A DNA stretch of 64,000 bases from Sphingomonas aerophila (GCF_014199305.1 NZ_JACIJK010000011.1:61593-125592); one strand, 5' to 3'; shown: positions 44,744 to 53,988, counted from the stretch's first letter. Made by a program: numbers and translations. Notes: generated by a model from the letters alone, not told the origin.

Positions 44744-45091
44744 GTAATGTCCCCCGTGCCGACGGTGCCGTTGGCTTATGGAGCCGGTACCGACAGCGCG
44801 TGACAGCGATGTTACGCGGCTGTTCCGGAATGATGACAGACCTGACGCGAGCGGCGAGAGCAATTTCAGCCAGTCCGAACGTGGTCAGCAGTGTCCGGGT
44901 CAGCCTGAAACTAGGACTCCCGTGGCACATCGACCGTAAACTCCACCCAACGTCAGTCTCCGCCGCGTCGCGCGGCGTGCGAATGCTAGCTGGGATTGAC
45001 ACCAATCCGTAACACTTCTGTCCTCGCGAAGAAACGTATCGACAATAACTGCCTCACCGAACGGCATATAAGCCGAAGGGGAGATCAACAC
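44744..45091. promoter_or_regulatory. Divergent promoter region between two TonB receptors, with a Pho-box-like repeat
   Basis: The 348-base region feeds both the minus-strand receptor-phosphatase-phytase operon and the plus-strand receptor-phospholipase pair. On the minus strand CTGTCAC and CTGTCGG (44806-44790) form a direct repeat separated by three bases. PhoB boxes have this 7-base unit but with a four-base spacer, so the match is imperfect. Further CTGTCAT at about 44842-44836 (minus) stands near. No gene is present. Confidence 0.35.
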
Positions 45092-47749
45092 GTGCCACGC
45101 TTGTATAGCCTGCTTCAGGCCACGCTTCCGCTCACGCTGGGCGCGCTGGGCATCTCACAGCCCGCTCAGGCCCAGACCGTTGACGCCGGGCTTGGTACGG
45201 GTCAGCAGAGTTCGGCGCCCGCCGAAACTCAACAGCAGGACGCCGAGGATGTGGTCGTCACCGGCTCCTACGCCCGCAGCCTTGCCGCCGCGACGGAGAC
45301 CAAGCGCCGGGCAGCCTTTGGCGTGGACTCGATCGCCTCGACCGACATCGGCAAGTTTCCGACGCAGAACGTCGCCGAGGCGCTGCAGCTCGTCACCGGC
45401 GTGGCGATCACCCGTCCCCGCGGTGAGGGCCTGTATGTCAGCGTCCGCGGCCTAGGACCCCAGTTTCAGAGCACGCTTCTGAACGGCCGCACCGTCGCGA
45501 TCAACGACCTGATCGAGAATGGCGGCGCCAACGGCCGCCAGTTCCGCTTCGAGATGCTGCCCGCCGAGTTCGTGTCGCAAATCGACGTGGTGAAGACCCC
45601 CACCCCGGACATGACCGAGGGCGCGCTGGGCGGCAACATCGACGTCCATACCTTCCGCCCGTTGGAAGTGGGCAGCAAGACGACGCTGAACCTGCGTGGC
45701 ACCTACACGACCATGACCGACAGGGTGAAGCCGAATGCCACCGCGATCACCAGCTGGAAAAGCCCCGACGGCACCTTCGGCCTGCTCGCCGGTGCCCAGT
45801 ACTGGGGCAAGGAAGTCCGCAACGACCGTTGGTACAACACCAGCTGGAACCTCAACAAGTTCACCTCGGCCGCGGCCGGCGGCCTCCCCGCAGGCCTTTA
45901 TACGCCGACCCGCACGCGTCCGACCATCGAGACCGAAGACCGCAAGCGCGTGTCCGGCCTCGTCTCCGCGCAATGGCAGCCCTCGCCTGAGCTGCTAACC
46001 ACCCTCGATATGCTCGCAACCCGGCTGGACGTCGCCTATGACGAGTTCGGGCTAGACATCTATCCGGACGATCCCGGCACCAGAATCGTTCCAGGTTTGA
46101 CTAAGATCGAGGGCAACACGGTCGTCGGCGCGACGATCAACAACGTCCGGTTCATGGGCACCCGCGAGTACAGCCTCAACCGCCACGACCTCTTCACGGT
46201 CGGGCTCAAGCAGGACTGGAACCCGGAAGGCTGGAACGTGTCCGGCAACGTCAACTGGTCCTACGCCCACAGCTTCCACCCGAGCTATGCCGAGGGGACG
46301 GTGCGCAGCCGCATACAGTTCAACGGGCCGCTCACCTACGATACGTCGGGCGGCTACAAGCGGATCCCGACCTTCATCACGCCGGTCGACGTAACCAACC
46401 CCGCCAACTACGTCCTATACCCGTTCAACATCGCGCCCAAGAACAGCAAGGATTGGGACTTCTACTCCCGCCTGGATGTCGGCCATACCATGGACGGCTT
46501 CCTGAGCAGGATCGCAGCTGGGGGCGAGTACCACTGGCGCAAGCGCGACTATGCGCGCCGGGATTTCACGGTCGATCCGGGCGAGGTGCCCCTGAATACA
46601 TTCGCGCCGAACGGCTACCAGCAGATCCCGTTCGACGACTTTCTGGACACGGTGTCGGGCAATGGCCCGCGCACCTGGATCGTGCCGATCACTGGCGTTT
46701 TCTACGATAAGCTGTTCACCGACGCGATCGCCAATGGTCCCCTGACCGCGGGCGACCTGCGCGCCTCCTACCTGGTCAAGGAGAAGACCGCGAGCGCGTA
46801 CGTCCGAGCCGATTATGAGCTCGGCTCCGCCATCACCGGCAACATCGGCGTGCGCTACGTGCACACCGACCAGGTCGCCAGCGGCACGCTAACGCTCGGC
46901 ACCGTGCCCACCCCGGCGAGCTTCCCCAAGACGTTCAACAACTGGCTGCCCAGCTTCAACCTGCGCGCGGAGCTCACCCCGACCCTGGTCGGTCGGCTCG
47001 CCGCCAGCCGGGTGCTCACCCGACCGAACGTGACCCAGAGCTCGCCGCAGATCAGCGTGTCGACCGACGCGCCGACCGCCAGCGGCGGCAACCCGGACCT
47101 GGTGCCGTTCCTGGCCACTCAGTTCGACGGCTCGCTCGAATGGTATTTCAACCGCCGGGGCTCACTGACCGGCGCGTTGTTCTACAAGGCCATGGACGAC
47201 TACATCACCGCCCAGAACGTTAACATCGACATCCCGGGCCGCGGCACCGTCTTGCTTAGCACTCAGGTCAATGGCGGAAATGCCAAGGTCTATGGCGCGG
47301 AGGCCTCCTACAACCAGGTGTTCACGTTCTTGCCCAAGCCGCTCGATGGCTTGGGCATCCAGGCATCCTACACTCATACCTCGGTGCAGGCTGACTACAC
47401 GGCGGGCGCCCGACCCATCAAAGACGAGCTGATCGGCCTTTCCAAGAACAGTTTCAACCTCGTGGGCTTCTACGATTACGGACCCGTTTCGGCGCGCTTG
47501 TCCTATGTATGGCGGGACAAGTACCTCTCGGGCACGGGCAGCACGACACAGGCGCCGACCTACCAGGACGCGTTCGGCTCGCTCGACGGCAACATCTCGT
47601 TCCGCGTCACTAACAAGACGCTGGTGAGCTTGGAGGCGATCAACATCGCCGGCGCCAAGCAATACAGCTACAGCGACCTGCCGCTGCGCTATGGCGAGAT
47701 AAACTTCTACGGCCGCACGATCCTGTTCGGCGTCCGGACGGAGTTCTGA
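45092..47749 (+). CDS. TonB-dependent receptor paired with a phospholipase C
   Basis: The GTG at 45092 has GGGGAG eight bases upstream and begins the signal peptide (LLQATLPLTLGALGISQPAQA). The longer in-frame reading from 44996 is not supported. It has 885 residues: TonB box-like DVVVTGSYA, plug (FPTQNVAEALQLVTGVAITR, VRGLGPQFQSTLLNGRTVAI, PTPDMTEGALGGNIDVHTF) and barrel ending LFGVRTEF. This plug type is common in sphingomonad receptors for complex substrates. The phospholipase gene starts three bases after its stop, so I infer uptake of a lipid-derived or inositol phosphate compound. Confidence 0.93.
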   Translation: MPRLYSLLQATLPLTLGALGISQPAQAQTVDAGLGTGQQSSAPAETQQQDAEDVVVTGSYARSLAAATETKRRAAFGVDSIASTDIGKFPTQNVAEALQLVTGVAITRPRGEGLYVSVRGLGPQFQSTLLNGRTVAINDLIENGGANGRQFRFEMLPAEFVSQIDVVKTPTPDMTEGALGGNIDVHTFRPLEVGSKTTLNLRGTYTTMTDRVKPNATAITSWKSPDGTFGLLAGAQYWGKEVRNDRWYNTSWNLNKFTSAAAGGLPAGLYTPTRTRPTIETEDRKRVSGLVSAQWQPSPELLTTLDMLATRLDVAYDEFGLDIYPDDPGTRIVPGLTKIEGNTVVGATINNVRFMGTREYSLNRHDLFTVGLKQDWNPEGWNVSGNVNWSYAHSFHPSYAEGTVRSRIQFNGPLTYDTSGGYKRIPTFITPVDVTNPANYVLYPFNIAPKNSKDWDFYSRLDVGHTMDGFLSRIAAGGEYHWRKRDYARRDFTVDPGEVPLNTFAPNGYQQIPFDDFLDTVSGNGPRTWIVPITGVFYDKLFTDAIANGPLTAGDLRASYLVKEKTASAYVRADYELGSAITGNIGVRYVHTDQVASGTLTLGTVPTPASFPKTFNNWLPSFNLRAELTPTLVGRLAASRVLTRPNVTQSSPQISVSTDAPTASGGNPDLVPFLATQFDGSLEWYFNRRGSLTGALFYKAMDDYITAQNVNIDIPGRGTVLLSTQVNGGNAKVYGAEASYNQVFTFLPKPLDGLGIQASYTHTSVQADYTAGARPIKDELIGLSKNSFNLVGFYDYGPVSARLSYVWRDKYLSGTGSTTQAPTYQDAFGSLDGNISFRVTNKTLVSLEAINIAGAKQYSYSDLPLRYGEINFYGRTILFGVRTEF

Positions 47750-47752
47750 TCG

Positions 47753-48838
47753 ATGAAGGCGCTGCTGCTCGCAACCGCGCTGGCCTCGGCTGGCGCGGGT
47801 GCCCCCAAGGCGATGAACGACATCCAGGTCGTCGGCTCGCACAACAGCTTCAAGTCCCAGATACCCGCTGCGGTCATGGCGAAGCTGCGCGAGACTGAGC
47901 CGCGGCTTGCCGACGGCCTCGACTACTATCACCTGCCGCTCGCAAGGCAGCTAGACGCGGGAGTCCGCCAGCTCGAGATCGACATCTTCGCCGATCCCGA
48001 CGGCGGCCGCTACGCCAATCCGAAAGGGGAAGCGTTGGCGCGGGCCGCAGGCGAACGCACCGGGTTTGACCGGGCCGCGATGCTCAGGCCGGGGTTCAAG
48101 GTCTTCCACATCCCCGACGTCGACTACATCAGCGGCTGCGTGACGCTCGTCCGCTGCCTGCGCGAGGTGGATGGTTGGTCGCAGTCGCATCCCGATCATC
48201 TGCCCATCATGATCACTATCAATGCCGCCGACACGCCATCGGAGCGTCCGGGGATCACCTCGCCCCTGCCGCTCGACAACGCCGCGCTACTCGACTCGCT
48301 GGACGGGGAAATCCGCTCGGTGCTGCGCGGCAATCGCCTGATCACGCCTGACGAGGTGCGCGGGAAAGCCGCATCCCTGCGGGAGGCGGTCCGGACGCGC
48401 GGCTGGCCGACGCTGAACGCGGCGCGGGGCCGCATCTTCGTTCTGCTAGACGTGCGGCCTCAAGTCTCGGACGCTTACCGGGCGGGCCACCCCTCCCTGG
48501 CAGGCCGGGCCATGTTCGGCTGGTACCCCGACGAACAGCCGGAGTCCGCCATACAAATCGTCCAGGACCCGATCGTCGATGGCGAGCGGATCACGCGTTG
48601 GGTGCGCGAAGGCTTCATCGTTCGGACGCGCACCGACGCTAATACGGTGGAGGCACGTCGTCACGACCTTGCCAAGGCTAAGGCTGCGATGGCGAGCGGT
48701 GCACAGGCTGTCAGCACCGACTATTATCCGGGCGCGCCTGATCCCCTCCACCTCAGCTTCCAGGTGACACTGCCCGAGAAGGCGATGGCTCGGTGTAGCC
48801 CCGTGCGCGTGCCGGTGGGCTGCAAGCTACGGCCGTAG
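47753..48838 (+). CDS. Ca2+-dependent phosphoinositide phospholipase C-like protein, exported
   Basis: ATG at 47753. Short signal peptide (LLLATALASAGAGAPKA). The catalytic barrel follows: first histidine in VVGSHNSFKSQIP, the acidic pair in AGVRQLEIDIFADPDGG (calcium and substrate), second histidine in FKVFHIPDVDY, and later ISTDYYPG-type ending (AVSTDYYPGAPDP). This matches the Ca2+-dependent PI-PLC family of bacteria, which cleaves phosphatidylinositol or similar glycerophospholipids. It has 361 residues and sits next to its receptor. The product inositol phosphate could feed the neighbouring phosphatases. Confidence 0.9.
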   Translation: MKALLLATALASAGAGAPKAMNDIQVVGSHNSFKSQIPAAVMAKLRETEPRLADGLDYYHLPLARQLDAGVRQLEIDIFADPDGGRYANPKGEALARAAGERTGFDRAAMLRPGFKVFHIPDVDYISGCVTLVRCLREVDGWSQSHPDHLPIMITINAADTPSERPGITSPLPLDNAALLDSLDGEIRSVLRGNRLITPDEVRGKAASLREAVRTRGWPTLNAARGRIFVLLDVRPQVSDAYRAGHPSLAGRAMFGWYPDEQPESAIQIVQDPIVDGERITRWVREGFIVRTRTDANTVEARRHDLAKAKAAMASGAQAVSTDYYPGAPDPLHLSFQVTLPEKAMARCSPVRVPVGCKLRP

Positions 48839-49009
48839 TCCCGGGATAGTCCGCGACCGCCTTTCCCCCTGCCAGCTTAGGCTTCGAAGGAGATCGCACG
48901 GGGCTGACGATTAGCGCCGGGCGATCTGTTCCAGCAGCACGCTTTGATAACGCGTCAGGCACGACAAAGGGCTGTAATCTGCATCTAACGATCCACCATT
49001 CGCGGCCGC

Positions 49010-49075
49010 GGGGACCCAATTGTGGTCGCTCGGCGCATTCAGTTCTCTCGCCACCTTCGGTCATTCCTTCAGCTA
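49010..49075 (+). repeat. Dispersed intergenic repeat, copy 6
   Basis: GGGACCCAATTGTGGTCGCT and CGGCGCATTCAG are followed by CACCTTCGGTCATTCCTTCA ending at 49071. It lies between convergent genes. Confidence 0.65.
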
Positions 49076-49974
49076 TCTGGAGAGCCGATCGAAGGACGAT
49101 CAAGAGCGCCGAGCTGCCCATCCATTTCGGCCTCCGTGGTAATCGCAATGCTCGCCCCCTCGCCTCGAAGTGCTTCCGCTTGGCGATAATCGGCATGCGC
49201 GGTGACGAAGCGACCAAAGGGTTGGTCATCACTGATGACCAGTCGGGTCGTGGTTGCTCCGACAGAGGCCATGATGCGCGCGCCCGCGCCCGCTAGCGTT
49301 CGGGCAAGTCGGCCATCGCGGGCAGCGCCGAGGATCACGATGCGCTCTCCCTTGAGCGGACCGATCGGGGCAGGCGGCGGCATCTTGGCCCGCCGTGGCT
49401 TGCTGGGTGCAAGCCACCCAGCAAGCCCCATCCCCGTGTGCTCAATCGCACGCACGATCACCATCCCGGCCGCACGCGCGTCGCTCAGCGCGTCATGATG
49501 CTTGTGGGGCAACCCAAGAAATCTTGTCAGGACGTTGAGCCGATGGCTCGGCAAATCTGGCCAGGCGCGTTTCGCCACCCGCACGCTGTCCAGCCACGTC
49601 GCATCGATCGGATTGCGCTGATGGATCAAACAAGCTGCGGCAAGCGCGCCCTTGTCGAAGAGCGAGTGGGCGACGGTGACTCGGCCCGACAGGTGCGCGG
49701 CAATGACCGCGTGGACGTCAGCGAACGTCGGCGAACCCGTAACGTGATCGGACGTGATGCCGTGGATACGCGTATTGAACGACGAGAAGTGGTCGCGTGG
49801 ATCGAGGAGGGTTTCATAGGCGAAGGTTTCCCGACCGTCTTTGAACCCCACGATCCCGATCTGGCAAATGCTGCTGATTTGCGAGCAGGACGTCTCGACG
49901 TCGACCACGACGAAGTCGGGGGCCCCGACGCTGCCAGCCTGCTCCGCGACGGGTCCGCCCGTCACCTCGGTCAT
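49069..49974 (-). CDS. DnaQ-like 3'-5' exonuclease with C-terminal BRCT domain
   Basis: The ATG at 49974 overlaps the stop of the AlkB-like gene (ATGA). Residues about 20-185 are a DEDDh exonuclease: Asp25 and Glu27 in VVVDVETS, NTRIHGITSDHV, VAHSLFDKGALA, and the final HDALSDARAAG. Residues about 215-295 look like a BRCT domain (LKGERIVILGAARDGRLART, then GATTTRLVISDDQP). The combination is known for stand-alone epsilon-like proteins that proofread or trim DNA ends. It closes an operon with dinB and an AlkB-like gene, so a role in error-prone repair or lesion processing is likely. It has 301 residues. Confidence 0.9.
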   Translation of the reverse strand: MTEVTGGPVAEQAGSVGAPDFVVVDVETSCSQISSICQIGIVGFKDGRETFAYETLLDPRDHFSSFNTRIHGITSDHVTGSPTFADVHAVIAAHLSGRVTVAHSLFDKGALAAACLIHQRNPIDATWLDSVRVAKRAWPDLPSHRLNVLTRFLGLPHKHHDALSDARAAGMVIVRAIEHTGMGLAGWLAPSKPRRAKMPPPAPIGPLKGERIVILGAARDGRLARTLAGAGARIMASVGATTTRLVISDDQPFGRFVTAHADYRQAEALRGEGASIAITTEAEMDGQLGALDRPSIGSPDS

Positions 49975-50531
49975 CGCCTTTCCGCCAAGCTGCGGAAAGT
50001 GATCGACCAGCGCGGCCGGTTCATGGGTGCGATGCTGTGCTCCCACTCGTGTCGCGCGAGCCCGGTCATGTGATAGCCGCCGCGCGGATCGAGCGGCACC
50101 GATAGGCGGTCGAACCCGTCGACCCGTCGGCGCCGGAAGCGCATCATCGCTGGCTCCCCGAGCGAAATGCCGAGGACATGGCCGTAGATCGGCCGATCGC
50201 GATGCCAGCCGATACCAGCGCCGGGGTCATAGCGGATGAGCAGTGCCTGGATCAGATCCGCCGGCGTCAGTCCGGCGAACCGAGCTGCCTTGTCGCGGAT
50301 GGGGAGAAGCCAGTCGGGCATGGGCGGGGCCTCCTTCGGACGCCCGACTTCGAAATCGTAGCTCCAGCCGAACGAGGTCGTCAGGCGCTTGCCCGTCCAG
50401 CCCTGAAAACGGAATGACGTCAGATCGGTGGCGTCGATCCGCTCGATCAGCATTCGCTCCTCATCCGCGCTGATGAGTGACGGACGCTGAGCGAGGCCCG
50501 ACAGCAGCGGTGTGTCGAACAGGTCAAGCAT
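49971..50531 (-). CDS. alkB: AlkB-like 2-oxoglutarate/Fe(II) dioxygenase
   Basis: The ATG at 50531 shares one base with the dinB stop (TGATG). The 186-residue product has the AlkB core: LIRYDPGAGIGWHRDRPIYG with the iron pair His-x-Asp, then the distal iron histidine in WEHSIAP and the 2-oxoglutarate-binding arginines in MNRPRWSITFR. It repairs alkylated bases by oxidative demethylation. The N-terminal half (FRFQGWTGKRLTTSFGWSYD) fits the nucleotide recognition lid. It is the middle gene of the repair operon. Whether it prefers DNA, RNA or a protein substrate is not visible. Confidence 0.9.
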   Translation of the reverse strand: MLDLFDTPLLSGLAQRPSLISADEERMLIERIDATDLTSFRFQGWTGKRLTTSFGWSYDFEVGRPKEAPPMPDWLLPIRDKAARFAGLTPADLIQALLIRYDPGAGIGWHRDRPIYGHVLGISLGEPAMMRFRRRRVDGFDRLSVPLDPRGGYHMTGLARHEWEHSIAPMNRPRWSITFRSLAERR

Positions 50532-51619
50532 CAAGCTGCCGCCTCGACGAAGATCGGCAGTTCGTCCGCCGCCTCGGTCTGCACCTCGGCGAAGTTGGAG
50601 ACCGTCACGCCGACCAGCCGGACGCCCTTCTCGGTCGGCAGCAGCGAGCGGATCAGCGCGAGCGCCGCCCCGTGCAGCGCGTCGCGACTGGTAACCGCAA
50701 CGGGCTGGCTGCGGCGCCGGGTGATCTGGTGGAAATCGGCATATTTCACTTTGACCGTCACGGTCCGGCCAAACGCCTGCCGCGTTTCGCACCAGTTCCA
50801 GACGTCGTCCGCCATCTTGAGCACGCCGGCCTCGATCTCGGCCGCCTCGACAAGATCGCAGTTGAAGGTCGTTTCCGATCCCGACGACTTGCGCACCCTG
50901 TGCGGATTGACGGGACGATCGTCCTCCCCACGAGCAATGGCGTGATACCATTCGGCGGAACTGCCGAAATGCTGCTGCAGAAACGCCAGCGATTTGGCCT
51001 TAAGGTCGGCCCCGGTCTCAATCTTCAGCCGCCTCATCTTCTCCGCAGTCACTGGCCCGACGCCGTGGAAGCGGCTGACCGGCAGCGTCTCAACCCAGGC
51101 CGGCCCCATGTCCGGCGTCACCGCGAACTGGCCGTTGGGCTTGCGATGATCCGAGGCAAGCTTGGCGAGGAACTTGTTGTACGAGACGCCGGCCGACGCG
51201 GTCAGCCCGGTTTCCGCCAGGATGTCGGCGCGGATCGCCTTGGCGGTCAGCCAAGCGGTTTTCAGCCCACGCTCGTCGGCGGTGACGTCGAGATACGCCT
51301 CGTCGAGCGACAGCGGCTGGATGAGGTCGGTGTAGCGCGCGAAGACATCATGGATCTGGCGGGACACGTCGCGGTACACGTCGAAGCGCGGCGGCACGAA
51401 CACGAGGTCGGGACAGCGGCGCAGCGCCGTGATCGACGGTAGCGCGGAGCGGACGCCGAACGCGCGCGCCTCGTAGCTCGCCGCCGCTACGACGCCCCGC
51501 GCCTCGGCATGACCGACCGCGACGGGCCTGCCGCGAAGCGAGGGATCGTCTCGCTGCTCCACCGACGCGAAGAAGGCGTCCATGTCGACATGGATGATCT
51601 TGCGCGCGACGGCGGTCAT
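50531..51619 (-). CDS. dinB: DNA polymerase IV (Y-family)
   Basis: ATG at 51619; the frame extends to 51706 without a better start. The 362-residue product has the Y-family catalytic aspartate in IIHVDMDAFFASVEQ, the SLDEAYLDVT motif with the second acidic pair, ASAGVSYNKFLAKLASDHRKPNGQ, the helix-hairpin-helix VSRFHGVGPVTAEKMRRL and the little finger domain. It ends PIFVEAAA and I see no consensus beta-clamp motif (QLxLF) at the C-terminus. It does translesion synthesis. No LexA box was recognised in the 226-base upstream gap, which holds a dispersed repeat. Confidence 0.95.
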   Translation of the reverse strand: MTAVARKIIHVDMDAFFASVEQRDDPSLRGRPVAVGHAEARGVVAAASYEARAFGVRSALPSITALRRCPDLVFVPPRFDVYRDVSRQIHDVFARYTDLIQPLSLDEAYLDVTADERGLKTAWLTAKAIRADILAETGLTASAGVSYNKFLAKLASDHRKPNGQFAVTPDMGPAWVETLPVSRFHGVGPVTAEKMRRLKIETGADLKAKSLAFLQQHFGSSAEWYHAIARGEDDRPVNPHRVRKSSGSETTFNCDLVEAAEIEAGVLKMADDVWNWCETRQAFGRTVTVKVKYADFHQITRRRSQPVAVTSRDALHGAALALIRSLLPTEKGVRLVGVTVSNFAEVQTEAADELPIFVEAAA

Positions 51620-51728
51620 AAACGTCGCAGTATCAAACACGGAACGAGTTGAGAACAGGGGTGGTAAAGGGTTGAGGTTCCGAACGTCCTTCCCTGATGA
51701 TAGCATCTATCGCCCCCCTGACGATCCG

Positions 51729-51792
51729 TGAGACCCAGACGGCGACATTCAGACGGATTTGGCTTTCCTCTAAACCTGCGGTTCGTTCACCT
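51729..51792 (+). repeat. Dispersed intergenic repeat, copy 7
   Basis: GAGACCCAGACGGCGACATT followed by CAGACGG, then TAAACCTGCGGTTCGTTCA ending at 51789. It lies in the divergent gap between dinB and the Lgt-like gene. Confidence 0.7.
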
Positions 51793-51845
51793 GCGCTTCC
51801 CGTGCCGCTTGCGGCAGGACTGAAAGCATTGAACGACAGCAAGCG

Positions 51846-52619
51846 ATGCTAGCGATCCCGACCGCGCCTTGGGCGCATGGCCTTTTCGACATACTTGCCT
51901 GGGCGGCCTCAGCGCTCACCGGCACGGTGCTGCATCGCTGGCGTTTGCGCGAGGCCGCCGAGCGGCTGTCGCGGGTCACTGGACCTGGCTATTTCGCCGC
52001 GCTGGCGGCCGGCGCTTTGGCCGGTGCGTGGGCGATGGGATCGATCAACTCGCTTCGCATGACCACCCCGATGGTGTCGCACAGCATCGCCGGCGCACTC
52101 GCGGGTGCGATCGTCGCCGTCGAGGGCTATAAGTGGGCCGCCGGGATCAAGGGATCGACCGGCACCGCCTTTGTCGGCCCGCTGGCGATCGGCATCGTCT
52201 TCGGCCGCTGGGGATGCCTCTTCGCGGGCCTTCCCGACCGGACGTACGGTGTGCCGACGGCACTGCCGTGGGCGGTCGATCTCGGCGACGGCATCGGGCG
52301 GCATCCGGTCGAAGTCTATGAGAGCCTCGCGCTGTTCGCGTTCCTGCTCGTCTTTGTGATCGCGTTGGCCGCACGGCAGTCCTGGGCATACCGCCGCAGC
52401 TTTTACGTACTTGCCGGATGGTATGGCGTGCAGCGGTTCGCCTGGGAGTTCCTCAAGCCCTATCCAATGCTTATCGGGCCGCTAAACATCTTTCATCTGC
52501 TATGCTTGGGGCTGGTCGCTTATGGATGCGCTTTCTACGCTGCCGACCGCCGACGCGAGCGCGCCACTGCGCGGCGTGGCGCCGTACCTGTTCTTCGGCG
52601 AGACGACGAGCCTGTGTGA
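51846..52619 (+). CDS. Lgt-like (prolipoprotein diacylglyceryl transferase family) membrane protein
   Basis: The 257-residue product has about seven transmembrane segments and the Lgt fold: SHSIAGALAGAIVAVEGYK in place of the canonical HGGLIG region (one His kept), and GRWGCLFAGLPDRTYG in place of the Lgt signature GRxGNFxNGExxG, then a HPVEVYESLALF segment as in Lgt. Conserved-type arginines remain, but several core residues differ, so it is probably a paralogue using a related phospholipid donor rather than the housekeeping Lgt. The last 98 bases overlap the radical SAM gene, so the C-terminal tail (RRRERATARRGAVP) may be non-essential. Confidence 0.85.
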   Translation: MLAIPTAPWAHGLFDILAWAASALTGTVLHRWRLREAAERLSRVTGPGYFAALAAGALAGAWAMGSINSLRMTTPMVSHSIAGALAGAIVAVEGYKWAAGIKGSTGTAFVGPLAIGIVFGRWGCLFAGLPDRTYGVPTALPWAVDLGDGIGRHPVEVYESLALFAFLLVFVIALAARQSWAYRRSFYVLAGWYGVQRFAWEFLKPYPMLIGPLNIFHLLCLGLVAYGCAFYAADRRRERATARRGAVPVLRRDDEPV

Positions 52620-53988
52620 GACGTGCCTACGGCCGGTGCCCGCCAAGATCATTGTCGAAGACGAACTCGTCTTCTATCGCAAGCGCTGTCGCGAGCACGG
52701 CGTGACTAAGACGCTGATCTCCGATGATGTCGGCTATTGGCGCGCCGCCAAGGACTGGCTCAAGCCCGGCGATCGGCCGCTCGCCATTCACTCGCGCACC
52801 GATCATGGCTGCCCCTTCGACTGCGGGCTCTGCGCCGATCACGAACAGCATAGCTGCCTCGCGCTCATCGAGATCAACGAAGCGTGTAATCTGAGCTGCC
52901 CCGTCTGCTTCGCCGGCTCGTCCGTTCATCATCTCGGCCATCGTCCGCTCGCCGAGGTTGAAGCGATGCTCGATGTGATCGTTGCCGCCGAGGGCGAACC
53001 CGATCTCGTCCAGATCTCCGGAGGCGAGCCGACCATCCACCCGCAATTCTTCGAGATCCTCGAAGCGGCACGCGCCCGCCCGATCCGGCATCTGATGGTC
53101 AACACCAACGGAGTGCGAATCGCGCAGGAACCGGAGTTCGTCGCCCGGCTGGCCACCTTCCGCCCGCGATTCGAGATCTACCTCCAGTTCGACGCGCTCG
53201 ACGACGAGGCGCTGATGGAGCTGCGCGGGGCGCGGCTGTCGGGCATTCGCCGCCGCGCCCTGGAAGCGCTGGAGGCGGCGGGGATCTCGACCACGCTGGT
53301 CGTCACAGTGAAGAAGGGCGTGAATGACGAGCAGATACCCGACATTGTGCGCCACGCGCTCGAATGGCGGTGCGTGCGCGGCGTCACCTTCCAGCCGGTT
53401 CAGGATGCCGGCCGCAACGATGATTTCGACGCCAAGCGCCACCGTATCACCCTGACCGAAATCCGGCGCCGCATCGCCGAGTCCGGCGTGTTCGCGCTTG
53501 AGGACATGATCCCGCTGCCCTGCAACCCCGACCAGATCTGCATCGGCTACGGCCTGAGGAACGGACGCGAGGTCGCCCCCGTCACGGCGATGCTACCGCG
53601 CGAGCTGTTCGTCGCCGCTGCGCCCAACACGGTGAGCTTCGAGGCCTATCCCGAGCTGAAGGAGCGAATTTTCCAGCTGCTGTCGCTGTCGACCGCGCAG
53701 GCGGACACGTCGGAGAAGCTCGCCAGCCTGCTCTGCTGCTTGCCCGAGGCCGCAGTGCCGCAGGAGATCGGCTACGAGCAGACCTTCCGCGTCGTGATCT
53801 CGCAGTTCCTCGACCGCTTTAACTTTGACCTAGGAACGGTGAAGCGCAGCTGCGTCCATTTCGTCCAGCCCGACGGCGCGATTGTTCCGTTCGACACATT
53901 CAACCTGTTCTACCGTCCGGGCGCCGCCGGCGCGTCGGTGCTGGCCGAGGCGAAGATCGCCGGCCGGCATGGAGAGCGCCTCGCATGA
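52522..53988 (+). CDS. Radical SAM protein of the tetraether synthase (Tes/MJ0619) type
   Basis: The 488-residue product has an N-terminal rubredoxin-like metal site (Cys32, Cys35, Cys56, with His59), then a first CxxxCxxC cluster (Cys97, 101, 104 in GCPFDCGLC), Cys112, and the radical SAM CxxxCxxC (Cys122, 126, 129 in CNLSCPVCFAG). The SAM contact ISGGEPT follows, and later cysteines appear in CNPDQICIGYG and RSC. This order of metal sites is that described for archaeal tetraether lipid synthase, which joins two lipid tails through carbon-carbon bonds. A bacterial member beside an Lgt-like enzyme suggests a lipid or lipoprotein acyl-chain reaction. The ATG at 52522 has a GGGG ribosome site. 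Confidence 0.8.
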   Translation: MDALSTLPTADASAPLRGVAPYLFFGETTSLCETCLRPVPAKIIVEDELVFYRKRCREHGVTKTLISDDVGYWRAAKDWLKPGDRPLAIHSRTDHGCPFDCGLCADHEQHSCLALIEINEACNLSCPVCFAGSSVHHLGHRPLAEVEAMLDVIVAAEGEPDLVQISGGEPTIHPQFFEILEAARARPIRHLMVNTNGVRIAQEPEFVARLATFRPRFEIYLQFDALDDEALMELRGARLSGIRRRALEALEAAGISTTLVVTVKKGVNDEQIPDIVRHALEWRCVRGVTFQPVQDAGRNDDFDAKRHRITLTEIRRRIAESGVFALEDMIPLPCNPDQICIGYGLRNGREVAPVTAMLPRELFVAAAPNTVSFEAYPELKERIFQLLSLSTAQADTSEKLASLLCCLPEAAVPQEIGYEQTFRVVISQFLDRFNFDLGTVKRSCVHFVQPDGAIVPFDTFNLFYRPGAAGASVLAEAKIAGRHGERLA

